From an uncultured Sinobacteraceae bacterium (lineage in GTDB: Bacteria; Pseudomonadota; Gammaproteobacteria; Nevskiales; Nevskiaceae), in the NCBI GenBank assembly GCA_903822975.1, contig CAIJRD010000012.1:1-64000 (forward strand): a stretch of 64,000 nt of DNA, read 5' to 3'. A model generated the notes under the pieces. That model searched no databases. It worked only from the letters and a program-made list of their open reading frames with translations, and was not told the origin of the DNA. Each line of letters starts with the position of its first letter. Position 1 is the stretch's first letter. Shown piece by piece: positions 1 to 8,400 of this stretch. The position numbers and the translations under genes are program-made.

Positions 1-76
1 AGACTTGACGGTTGTTGCCGCGCTGGATGATGTGGAGAGGGACTCCAGGCAGTAGGAGGCGCGCGCGGCGTGGCAT
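1..76 (-). CDS. REP-associated tyrosine transposase (RAYT), N-terminal fragment cut by the window edge
   Basis: Read on the minus strand from the ATG at 76, the first 25 codons give MPRRARLLLPGVPLHIIQRG followed by NNRQV, still open at base 1. This is the N-terminal signature of IS200-like Y1 transposases of the RAYT class (basic start, PGxPxHxxxRGNNRQ). The HUH catalytic motif and tyrosine would lie outside the window. A ribosome-binding-like AAGGAT lies 7-12 bases upstream, so the start looks intact. About 40 bases upstream is an array of the motif TTGTGGTCTGTCCCC. RAYTs act on short palindromic repeats near their own gene; whether this one acts on that motif is inference. Confidence 0.8.
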   Translation of the reverse strand, partial: MPRRARLLLPGVPLHIIQRGNNRQV

Positions 77-117
77 GACGAGATCCTTACAACGAGGTTC
101 AGGTCAGGCTAGCAGAT

Positions 118-200
118 AATTGTGGTCTGTCCCCTATTATTATGTCCCCTATTATTATGTCCCTATTATTAGATGATTGTGGTCTGTCCCCTATTATTAG
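118..200. repeat. RAYT-associated motif array (two full copies of TTGTGGTCTGTCCCC plus TATTATT spacers)
   Basis: AATTGTGGTCTGTCCCC is at 118-134 and ATTGTGGTCTGTCCCC at 176-191. Between and after them TATTATTATGTCCC-like units are repeated. The segment ATTATTAGATGAT occurs before the second copy and again directly after it, running into the ATG of the next ORF. The same motif recurs inverted at 1324-1340 and direct at 1499-1515. It stands out by its AT content from the GC-rich surroundings and lies between the transposase start and an ORF of unknown function. Confidence 0.75.
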
Positions 201-749
201 ATGATCGTCTGCGAGGTCGACGAGACCGGCAAGCCGGCGTCGTTCGAGACGCGCGCGATCGAGATCGCGCCGGCGACGGCGCAGCAGGTGGAGATCGATT
301 ACGTGCCGTACGGCGAGGACTACATCGAGGCGCTGCATGCGATCCACGACGGCTGGAGCGAGCAACGCCGCCGCGAGGCTTGCGATGAGCGCGTGCAGGT
401 GGCGGTCTGGCACTGCGGGGAGTATTCCGGGGCGGTGACGATCGCGCATCCGCTGTTGGGTGAGACCGCCCACCATTGGGCCAGCATCGATTTCCGCGGC
501 GTGCGCATCACGCAGGATGTCTTCCTCGGGGACGCCGGGAAACTCGACCATCTGCCGGCGCTGCTGGTCGAGGTCATGCGCTGGGGCGATACCGACGGCG
601 CGGACATGGCCGAGCAGCTCGTCGCGGAGCTGGTCGATCACGACCGCACCCATCTGATCCGCCGCCTGCCAGAGCTGGCGCGCTGGCTCCGTGCGGATGG
701 CCGCTCGGTCGAAGAGATCGCGGCAGAGTGGAAGAAGAAGTTTGGCTAG
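201..749 (+). CDS. Hypothetical protein, possibly 5'-truncated by the upstream repeat
   Basis: A 182-residue acidic/basic-mixed protein with no recognised domain, signal peptide or membrane segment. The C-terminal part is rich in helix-forming residues and ends in EWKKKFG. Codon third positions are GC-rich, so it looks coding. The ATG at 201 is immediately preceded by an in-frame TAG that belongs to the repeat array, and no Shine-Dalgarno sequence is visible, so the original 5' end may have been lost when the repeat inserted. A perfect hairpin follows the stop at 762-789. Function unknown; it may be a broken remnant. Confidence 0.55.
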   Translation: MIVCEVDETGKPASFETRAIEIAPATAQQVEIDYVPYGEDYIEALHAIHDGWSEQRRREACDERVQVAVWHCGEYSGAVTIAHPLLGETAHHWASIDFRGVRITQDVFLGDAGKLDHLPALLVEVMRWGDTDGADMAEQLVAELVDHDRTHLIRRLPELARWLRADGRSVEEIAAEWKKKFG

Positions 750-761
750 CGGCTAAATGAA

Positions 762-789
762 AGAAGCCCGGCGGAGAGGCCGGGCTTCT
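762..789 (+). terminator. Stem-loop after the 201-749 ORF
   Basis: AGAAGCCCGGC (762-772) pairs perfectly with GCCGGGCTTCT (779-789) around a 6-base loop. The tail is only moderately T-rich (CTCTCTGAATTAA), so it is a plausible but not classical intrinsic terminator. A sequence ACGTGCCTGGCCCC about 15 bases later resembles a second type of RAYT-linked motif. Confidence 0.5.
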
Positions 790-857
790 CTCTGAATTAA
801 TCACGTGCCTGGCCCCTTTGATCATTAGCGCCCGGGATTTATTCCGGCCTACTCTCG

Positions 858-1184
858 CTAAAGCTGCTTTCTACTCAAAAGCCTAAATTTCAGCGCACTC
901 GATTTTAAGATTGACTCTATTTGCTCAGGCTTGGACGTCCTGTTCGCATAGAAAAGGATTTCCACATCGGCGAAGGGCTCGTGATGTATGCCTTCTTCGT
1001 CTTTGAAGTTTCTCATCAAAACAAAATTCTCTTCGCCCACAGGCCCTGTTCTGTAATAACCACCATCGTAGTAGGAGCTTTCATGAGCCACGAATTTGAC
1101 GCCTAATAGCTTCTCGATGAGCGGACGAAGTTCTTCTAAATCGCCGCTAGCCAAGCCATATAAATCGTACGAATTCATCGTCAT
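858..1184 (-). CDS. Small orphan hypothetical protein (108 aa)
   Basis: Soluble 108-residue protein starting MTMNSYDLYGLASGDLEEL, with an aromatic-rich middle (ESSYYDGGYYRTGPVGEENF) and a charged C-terminus ending SRKQL. No family recognised. Base composition is clearly more AT-rich than the neighbours, which with the flanking transposase remnants suggests acquired DNA. The start region reads AGACCACAATG, so part of the RAYT-associated motif overlaps the ATG and no clear ribosome site is seen. Size and acidic, aromatic composition resemble orphan immunity-type proteins, but no toxin gene is adjacent, so that is only a guess. Confidence 0.55.
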   Translation of the reverse strand: MTMNSYDLYGLASGDLEELRPLIEKLLGVKFVAHESSYYDGGYYRTGPVGEENFVLMRNFKDEEGIHHEPFADVEILFYANRTSKPEQIESILKSSALKFRLLSRKQL

Positions 1185-1271
1185 TGTGGTCTAGGCACCA
1201 AAAAGCTAGGGCTGCGCTGCACGGCTGCCTCAGTGGACCGATAAATCATGAAATTTACGTCTCGCCCAGCT

Positions 1272-1340
1272 TGGGAACAATAGGTGGGAACAATAGTGGG
1301 AACAATAGTAATTGGGAACAATAGGGGACAGACCACAATT
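1272..1340. repeat. Inverted RAYT motif with GGGAACAATAG direct repeats
   Basis: GGGGACAGACCACAATT at 1324-1340 is the reverse complement of the motif at 118-134. To its left the unit GGGAACAATAG recurs four times (from about 1273) with small spacers. The array sits at the 3' end of the RAYT remnant and faces the copy at 1499-1515. Confidence 0.7.
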
Positions 1341-1342
1341 AA

Positions 1343-1498
1343 TCACATCAAGTCATGCTGCCCTTTCTTACTGTCGGGGTCTGCCTTTTGGCGGCCCGCC
1401 TTTCCGCGAACGGCGGTACGACCCAGCGCCAGTGAAATCTGGTCGCATAACTGCGGAGTGCCGAGCGAATAGTTGCCGTTTGTGGCCTCACGCGATTT
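1343..1498 (-). pseudogene. C-terminal remnant of a RAYT transposase
   Basis: Minus-strand reading KSREATNGNYSLGTPQLCDQ continuing to GRTAVRGKAGRQK and a stop at 1343-1345. The pattern (ATNGNYxLGxPxFxxxI..LGRRVxPGKxGRP) is the usual end of RAYT proteins. Only about 50 codons remain; the HUH domain and tyrosine are absent. Upstream the reading frame runs straight into a motif copy (1499-1515), and downstream another lies in opposite orientation (1324-1340), so the remnant is bracketed by inverted motif copies. It could be a decayed second copy or an internal deletion product. Confidence 0.7.
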
Positions 1499-1515
1499 AA
1501 TTGTGGTCTGTCCCC
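1499..1515. repeat. RAYT-associated motif copy (AATTGTGGTCTGTCCCC)
   Basis: Exact 17-base match to the copy at 118-134, and inverted relative to 1324-1340. It lies between the RAYT remnant and the terminator of the protease gene. Confidence 0.75.
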
Positions 1516-1526
1516 GTTTTCCGCTG

Positions 1527-1561
1527 AAAAAAGAGCCGCCGCGATTTGACATCGCGGCGGC
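1527..1561 (-). terminator. Intrinsic terminator of the M36 protease gene
   Basis: GCCGCCGCGAT (1535-1545) and ATCGCGGCGGC (1551-1561) form a perfect 11-bp stem with a 5-base loop. On the minus strand it is followed by TCTTTTTTC (complement of 1525-1534), a good U-tract. It lies 10 bases after the stop codon of the protease. Confidence 0.85.
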
Positions 1562-1571
1562 TTTTCTTGAA

Positions 1572-4500
1572 TCAGCGGACCTTGGCTGCTTCGGGGCTCG
1601 GCAAGCGCCGGCGCCGATGGCGCAGGCCGACGAATGCTGCGCAGGCCAGCATGAGCTCCCAGCTCATCGCACCGCCGCCGCCTGAACCGCCACTGCTACT
1701 GCCGCCGGTGCTGCTGCCGCCAGTGCTGCTGCCACCTGCGGTGGTGCTTCCGGTCGAACCGCCGCTGCTGCCGCCCGTGCTGCTGCCGGTGCTGGTATCG
1801 CCGCCGGTGGTTGCACCACCGGTGCTGCCGCTGGTCGTGCCGCCGGTCGAGGTGCCGCCGGTGGTTCCGCTGGTGCTGCCGCCGGTGGATGTGCCACCGG
1901 TGGACCCACCGCCCGTAGTGCCACCACTCGAGCCACCACTCGTGCCACCCGTGGTGCCTCCGCTGCTGCCGCCCGTGGTGCCGCCGGTGGATGTGCCGCC
2001 AGACGTGCCGCCCGTCGACGTGCCCCCGGTGGTTCCACCGGAAGTACCACCCGTGGTGCCGCCGCTGGTGCCACCGGTAGACGTGCCGCCAGTGGTGCCG
2101 CCCGTCGATGTGCCACCAGTCGTTCCGCCGGACGTACCACCCGTGGTGCCACCGCTGGTGCCGCCGCCATCCACGCCCGAGTCGTAGCTCTCGGTGACGC
2201 CGACGTTGTCGGTCGAATTGCTCGCCGGGCCGATCGCGCCGACACCTGCGCCGCGCTTGGCGAAGCCGCGCGAGCAGGCGGCGAAGTCGCCGAAGTCGCT
2301 TGCCTTGGCGGCGGCCAGCACGCCATCACGCGCTTCGAGAATGGTCGGGCTGGTCGGCGTCATCTTCAGGCCGCCGATGATGTAGTCCATCATGTTGCTG
2401 CGTGCGGATTCGAAATCGTGCTCGCCGTTGTTGAGAATCTCGGTGTAGCACTCGAACAGCATTTCGGCCCAGACCTCGCCGGTGTTGTGCACTTCCGAAT
2501 TCATTGCGCCATCGGCGCCGAACGACACCGGGGCGGTGGTCTTCAGCGGCGTGCCGTCCTGGATATCCTCGAAGGTCAGCGAGTTCTTCGTCATGTCCTT
2601 CGAGTACGGCATGCGGCGAATGCCGTAGTAGAAGTAGCCGACCGGCACGATACCCGGTGTCGCGTAGTAGGCCAGCGCGTACGCGCCCTGATATTGATCG
2701 TTGCCCGGCACCAGCGTGTCTTCCGGGCGGATCGTCAGCAGCAGCGCATCGAAATCGCTCCAGCCCTCGCCCATGCCGCCGCCCTGCTGGTTGCCGAGAC
2801 CGGAGCCATCGTTGACCAAGCGGTTGCTGACGTAGTGGAAGAACTCGTGCGCGATGATCTGCTCGTCGAACGTACCGTCGTAGTCGGTCGATTTCAGGCG
2901 CTGCACGTGCATGGTGACTTTTGCGCCACCGCTGAGCGCAGCCTTCAAGGCATCGCCGGCCGCCTTGGTGATCATCACCGCCGGCACCGTATAAACCGTG
3001 TCGGTCGAGATCGGCACGTTGATCGGCAGCGTCGGCACGTCGGCGTTGCCCATCAGGATCGGCGCACCGTCGGCGTTGTTGATGACGACCAGCGCGGCTG
3101 CGCCGGAAAGCGTGGCGTACAACTCCTTGGTGGTGAAATTGCAGGTGCCGCGATCGATCAGCGCGATCTTGCCGCTGAGGGTCGGATCGGGAATGCCCGG
3201 CACCGTCGGCAGCAGCGCGATTGGCAGAGCGGCACCACAGCCATCGCTGGTGGAACTACCGATTTGATCGTTGGCGAGCGCGGCTTCGGCGGTCACGTCG
3301 AACGTGGTCGGGCCGAAGCTGGCGCCGGTGAAGACCAGCTTGCCGCTATCGGTTGGCGCGGTCTCGCGCACTTCGCCGGCGATGGTGCCGTCGAACAGAT
3401 ACATCTGCTGCGTCGGCGAGCTACCGTCGGCCGGTGTGGCCATATTGGAATTGTCGCGACCCGAGGCATCCTGCCCCTGGGCGCTGATCGCATCGCCTTC
3501 GCTGCCGCCACGACCGTAGTTGCTGGTCTGGGCATTGCCGGCGACTTCGTTGAAGCCGTGGTCGTACCAGAAATCGTGCAGCCAGTTGTTCATGTAGAAC
3601 AGGTTGACGATTGCCGACTGCTGACCGTTGGCGCTGGACGGATCGTCGTCCGCGGTCGCCGGATAGTCGTAGGTGTTGGCAGCGCTCGGCGCGGCGCGCA
3701 CATCGCCGGTGCCGGGCTGGTAGCCGTCGGTGGCGATGTAGGTCTGCTGCAGGCCGAGAATCAGACCGGTGTCGAGGAAGGCGTCGACGTTGTTGCCGGT
3801 GGTCGTCGTAGCACCGCTCGGCAGCCAGGGATCGTTGGTCGAGATCGGACCATGATCGAGCGTGATCAGATTGGCGGTGGCGCCGGTACGCGGCAGCACG
3901 TCGTCCGGGGCTGAGCCGGTGAACGGGTCGTAGCCGTTGCCCAGCGGCGAATCGAACGGCTGATGAATCCCGTCGGCGTCGGCGAACACGCGATAGCTGG
4001 TGGCGTCGAAGGCCTTCAGGTTGTTGCGGAACAGCACGCTGCCGTCGGCGGCGGAGATGACGTAGGCATAGGCATCGGAGTTTGCGCCGCCCTTCGATGC
4101 GAACAGCTCCACGTAGTAGGCCGGCACCAGCGAGCTGCCGACCGGGAACATCACCTGCTTGCTGCGCGGTTGCCGCGTCAGTACGTAGCCGCGCAGGTTC
4201 GCCGGCAGCGCGTACCAGTCGTAGTCGCCACGATGCGTGGATAGAGTGAGTGCTGCCGACTTCAGGCTGCCGCCCATGTCGGCGAACGCGGCGACGATCG
4301 CCTGCGGCGCGCTCAGCGCGAAGCTGGCGCTGGCAGCAGCGTCGCGATCGAGATCGGTCGCGAAATACCCGGAGGTCGCATGCAGGCTTCCGGCGCGGTC
4401 CATCATCACATTGAGGCGCCGGCCGAACACCGGCAGGCCATTCGCCATCTGCTGGAAACGCGCGATCACCGGCCCGTGCCCGAGATCGTGAATTTCAGTC

Positions 4501-4862
4501 AGCTTGGCGCTGGCGACATCGGCCGCGCTCAAGCCCAGCAATGGCGACTGACGCGTCAGGAAGTTTCGCGCGCGCGCCTCGGCCAGGGCCTGACGCGTCA
4601 GCGCACCGACTGCGGCCGGCTGTGCGTCAGTGCCTGCCCACAGGAAGCGCATGGTGCCGGTGTGTGGCTCGTAGACCGATGGATAACCGGAACTGCTGGG
4701 GGCCGTGCGCGCAGCCAGGGCGCGCAGACCACGTCCGAGCGTGAACGACACCGGTGCCGCCGCACTGGCGTCGTAGTTGCCGCGTGCTGTGGTTGCCGCA
4801 GCTGCGAACCCCGAAGCCATCGAAATTGAAAGCGCCGCCATGCCGATCAAGACTTTCTGCAT
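1572..4862 (-). CDS. Secreted M36 (fungalysin-type) zinc metalloprotease with PA domain and GlyGly-CTERM-like anchor
   Basis: A 1096-residue extracellular peptidase precursor. A signal peptide (about residues 1-23) is followed by a long propeptide (FTP/PepSY-like) to about residue 290. The catalytic region carries HEFFH at 672-676 and GEGWSDF with E699, the zinc-binding pattern of family M36 (H672, H676, E699; catalytic E673). A protease-associated (PA) domain appears inserted at about 535-655. From about 900 a long Gly/Thr/Ser stalk leads to GGGGAM, a hydrophobic segment and RHRRRR, the layout of GlyGly-CTERM tails processed by rhombosortase. It is monocistronic with its own terminator. No rhombosortase gene is in the window. 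Function as an exoprotease is inferred from the family. Confidence 0.92.
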   Translation of the reverse strand: MQKVLIGMAALSISMASGFAAAATTARGNYDASAAAPVSFTLGRGLRALAARTAPSSSGYPSVYEPHTGTMRFLWAGTDAQPAAVGALTRQALAEARARNFLTRQSPLLGLSAADVASAKLTEIHDLGHGPVIARFQQMANGLPVFGRRLNVMMDRAGSLHATSGYFATDLDRDAAASASFALSAPQAIVAAFADMGGSLKSAALTLSTHRGDYDWYALPANLRGYVLTRQPRSKQVMFPVGSSLVPAYYVELFASKGGANSDAYAYVISAADGSVLFRNNLKAFDATSYRVFADADGIHQPFDSPLGNGYDPFTGSAPDDVLPRTGATANLITLDHGPISTNDPWLPSGATTTTGNNVDAFLDTGLILGLQQTYIATDGYQPGTGDVRAAPSAANTYDYPATADDDPSSANGQQSAIVNLFYMNNWLHDFWYDHGFNEVAGNAQTSNYGRGGSEGDAISAQGQDASGRDNSNMATPADGSSPTQQMYLFDGTIAGEVRETAPTDSGKLVFTGASFGPTTFDVTAEAALANDQIGSSTSDGCGAALPIALLPTVPGIPDPTLSGKIALIDRGTCNFTTKELYATLSGAAALVVINNADGAPILMGNADVPTLPINVPISTDTVYTVPAVMITKAAGDALKAALSGGAKVTMHVQRLKSTDYDGTFDEQIIAHEFFHYVSNRLVNDGSGLGNQQGGGMGEGWSDFDALLLTIRPEDTLVPGNDQYQGAYALAYYATPGIVPVGYFYYGIRRMPYSKDMTKNSLTFEDIQDGTPLKTTAPVSFGADGAMNSEVHNTGEVWAEMLFECYTEILNNGEHDFESARSNMMDYIIGGLKMTPTSPTILEARDGVLAAAKASDFGDFAACSRGFAKRGAGVGAIGPASNSTDNVGVTESYDSGVDGGGTSGGTTGGTSGGTTGGTSTGGTTGGTSTGGTSGGTTGGTSGGTTGGTSTGGTSGGTSTGGTTGGSSGGTTGGTSGGSSGGTTGGGSTGGTSTGGSTSGTTGGTSTGGTTSGSTGGATTGGDTSTGSSTGGSSGGSTGSTTAGGSSTGGSSTGGSSSGGSGGGGAMSWELMLACAAFVGLRHRRRRLPSPEAAKVR
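1690..2168 (-). repeat. In-gene degenerate repeat encoding the Gly-Gly-Thr/Ser stalk
   Basis: About 480 bp of imperfect short repeats (units such as GGCGGCACG/ACC, encoding TGG, SGG, TTGG, STGG) near the 3' end of the protease gene. They encode a flexible, low-complexity linker that would hold the catalytic domain away from the membrane anchor. Length variation by slippage is likely. Confidence 0.85.
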
Positions 4863-5498
4863 CTGAAACTCCCTAAGCTGATTCGGCGATCACCTGAGGG
4901 TGTGCCTTTATTTGGATACGGCCGTCCTTGATCGCTACGCGGCAACTTCGGCGCTGGATGCGCCCTACTACAGAAAATGCGCGGCCGGCCGAGCGAGCAA
5001 GAATTCGCGTGATGCTGCAACGCTAATTGAAGCGGGCGCTTTTGCGCTTGACCGCAGGCGCCATGGCTGCGCAGCCGATCGCTCGGAAGGCCACCAGCCC
5101 CGCTTCATGAAAGCCGACGTGCGATTCAGGTGGCGGCCAATAACGTCAACGCAGACGAGTCTTTGCAGCTGCGAGCGGCCTTCCACCTGCAATGATCGCT
5201 GGTATTGGCCGACGTTCGCGCAGCGGTCCGCGCACGATTGACGACGACTGAATCGTCGGATGCCCGCAAACTGCGAGCGTGAGCCGCTTGTTGATCTTTA
5301 GTTCGCTCGGTCGGACCACTCGATCAGACCTTCGTGCAAGCAGGCGGTCGCACGAGCCGGCATTCGCTCAATCAGGCGGTCGCGCGAGCAGGCGGTCGCG
5401 CAGGCAGGCGCCTGCGCCTGCCGCGGTTCAGCTACGGCGAGATCGTGGCCACGCAGGCCCCTTCTTGCGAACAGCGCCGCGCAGTCGCGCGGCGCAGC
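4863..5498. other. Intergenic region with short direct repeats
   Basis: No convincing gene: the ORFs here lack ribosome sites and have no recognisable product. It contains the protease promoter side and the 3' side of the glutamate dehydrogenase gene. CAGGCGGTCGC occurs three times (5341-5351, 5373-5383, 5389-5399), followed by a GC-rich hairpin GGCAGGCGC/GCGCCTGCC at 5403-5422 without a T-run, possibly serving as the terminator of the dehydrogenase. Confidence 0.6.
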
Positions 5499-8400
5499 CT
5501 ACAGCAGACGCAACTTGCGGATCTCGCGCACGGCGACCGCGAGCGTGGAGAAGTCGCGAACGTTGCCACCCTGCAGTTCGGCGAGTCGCGCGAGTCCGAA
5601 TTTGACGTGACGTTCGTTGGCCCTGCTCCAGGCATCGACACGCGCCTCGGCACTCTCGCCCGCCACCGCGAGAATCCGCGCCGCCAATTGGCGATGGATC
5701 CGATAGGCATCGTCGCGCAGATTGACGCGCGCCAGCGCCTGCCATTTGCCGTCGGTCGCGAGTTCGTTGATCGCGGCATACAGCCACAGCAGACGGAAGC
5801 GCTCGCCGACCAGAAAGTACACCGAGGCCGCATCGCTCAGGCCGACCTGCGCGGTCTCGGCCAGTTCGGCGATATCGAGTGCACCGCCGAGCGCCCGCGT
5901 GTTGGCCAGGCGTGCGGCGAGTTCAGCGGGAACACCGTCGGCTTCCAGCGCGGCGACAGTGCGATCCCAGTCTTCGCGATAACTCGGTGGCAACAGTTGC
6001 GGCAGCGCGCCTTCAAGTTCGCGGATCGCCGCACTGAAGCGATCGACCGCTTGTTGCAACGGCCGCGCCGCGTACGCCGAGCCGGCAATCCAGCCGGTGG
6101 CGTGCTTCAGCAATCCGATCGGCAGCATCATCAAACGATATTGCAGCGATGCCGGCAGCTGATTGTCGAGCGCTTCGATTGCACGCCAGTACTCGTCGCC
6201 GGCATAGATCTGGTGCGCGACCGCATAGGCCTTCAGCACTTCCGCGCGCGTCAAGCCGTGGTCTTCCGCCCACAGCTGCGCGAAGCCCGCACCCATGCGG
6301 TTGACCAAGGCGTTCGACAGGATCGTCGCGACGATCTCGCGGCGCAGGCCGTGCGTTTCCAGTTCGTGGCGGTAGCGCTCGACCAGCGACTTTGGAAAGT
6401 TCGCCAGCAGGTCGCGCGCGAAGAACGGATCGTCGGGCACGTCCGAATGCAGGGCAGCGTGCTTCAGCGAGATCTTGCTGTAGGCGATCAGCACCGCCAG
6501 CTCCGGCCGCGTGAGGCCGCGCTCGGCGCGGCGGCGTTCACGAATCGTGTCGTCATCCGGCAGGAATTCGATCTGACGGTTCAGCAGCCCTTCGCGTTCG
6601 AGCAGGCGGATCAACTCGGCGTGATCGTCGAGCGCTTTCGCGGCATTGCGTTCGAGCAGACTGATCGCCGCGCTCTGCACGTAGTTGTCGCGCAGCACGA
6701 AGGCTGCAATTTCATCGGTGAAAGTGGCCAGCAGCGGATCGCGTTCGGCACGCGTGAGCTTGTTCTCCGCCATCAAACGGTTCAGCGGGATCTTGATGTT
6801 CACCTCGCGATCGGAGGTGTGCACGCCGCCCGCATTGTCGATCGCATCGGTGTTGATGCGTCCGCCGCCGAGCGCGTACTCGATGCGACCGGCCTGGGTG
6901 AAGCCGAGGTTGCCACCCTCGCCAACCACCTTTGCGCGCAGCGCGCGGCCGTTGACGCGAATCGCGTCGTTGCTGCGATCTCCAACGTCTGGATGACTCT
7001 GCGATGCCGCTTTCACATAGGTGCCGATGCCGCCATTCCACAGCAAGTCCACCGGCGCCATCAGAATCGCGCGCATCAGTTCGGCCGGCGTCAGCGCACT
7101 GGGCTTGATGTCGAGTGCGCTGCGCACTGCATCGCTCAGCTTGATCAGCTTGGCGCTGCGCGGATAGACGCCGCCACCGTCCGAAATCAGCGTGGCGTCG
7201 TAGTCGGCCCAGGACGAGCGCGGCAGCGCGAACAGGCGACGACGTTCGGCGAAGCTGGCTGCAACATCCGGATTCGGATCGAGGAAGATGTGCCGGTGAT
7301 CGAACGCCGCCAGCAGACGGATCTGCGGCGACAGCAACATGCCGTTGCCGAACACGTCGCCGCTCATGTCGCCGATACCGACCACGCTGAAGGCTTCGCG
7401 CTGGATGTCGCGTCCGTTGCGCTGCACGCCGGCCGCATCGGTCCACACCAGTTCGCGGAAATGCCGCTTGACGCTTTCCCAGGCGCCACGCGCGGTGATG
7501 CCCATCTTCTTGTGGTCATAGCCGGCCGAGCCGCCCGAGGCAAATGCGTCGCCGAGCCAGAAGCCGTAGTCCTGCGACACGCCGTTGGCGATGTCGGAGA
7601 ACGTCGCCGTGCCCTTGTCGGCGGCGACCACGAGATAGGGATCGTCCTCGTCGTAGCGACGCACGTTTGGCGGCGGCACGATCTCGAGACCGACGCGGTT
7701 GTCGGTGATGTCGAGCAGGCCGCGCAGGAAGGTCTTGTAGCACTCGATGCCGTTGGCGAGCCAGGCTTCGCGCTCGCTCGCCGGCGGCCCCAGCTTGACG
7801 ACGAAACCACCCTTCGCGCCGACCGGCACGATCACCGTGTTCTTCACCATCTGCGCCTTCATCAGGCCCAGCACTTCGGTGCGGAAATCCTGACGCCGGT
7901 CACTCCAGCGCAGGCCGCCGCGCGCCACGCGACCGCCGCGCAGATGAATGCCCTCGACCTCGGGCGCATACACCCAGATCTCGAACATCGGTCGCGGCAG
8001 CGGCAATTCCGGGATCAGCGCCGGATCGAGCTTGAGGCTGACGTAGCGCTTCGGTTTGCCGTTGGCATCCGGCTGGAAATAATTGGTGCGCAGGCTCGCA
8101 CGCACCACGCTGAGAAACGCGCGCAGCACGCGATCGCCGTCGAGACTGGCGACGGCATCGAGGGCGGCGTCCAGGGTCTGCCCGATCTTCACGGCGTCAC
8201 TGGCGCGCTGCGCATCGCTCAAGCCGAGATCGAAACGGGTCTCGAAACTGTGCACCAGCGCGCGCGCGATGGTCGCGTATTCGGACAGCAAATCTTCCAT
8301 GTACGGCTGACTGAATGGCAGGCCGGTCTGGATCAGGTATTTGCAGATCGTGCGGAGCAGCGTGACCTGGCGCGCCGACAGCCCGGCGCCGAGTACGAGC

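Noticed and set aside
2418..3914. A 498-codon plus-strand ORF opposite the M36 protease gene
   Set aside because: Runs antisense through the catalytic region and shows no domain; it is a codon-bias artefact.
4900..5241. A 113-codon ORF in the gap upstream of the protease gene
   Set aside because: No ribosome site, no conserved motif and a composition like other random ORFs in the region.
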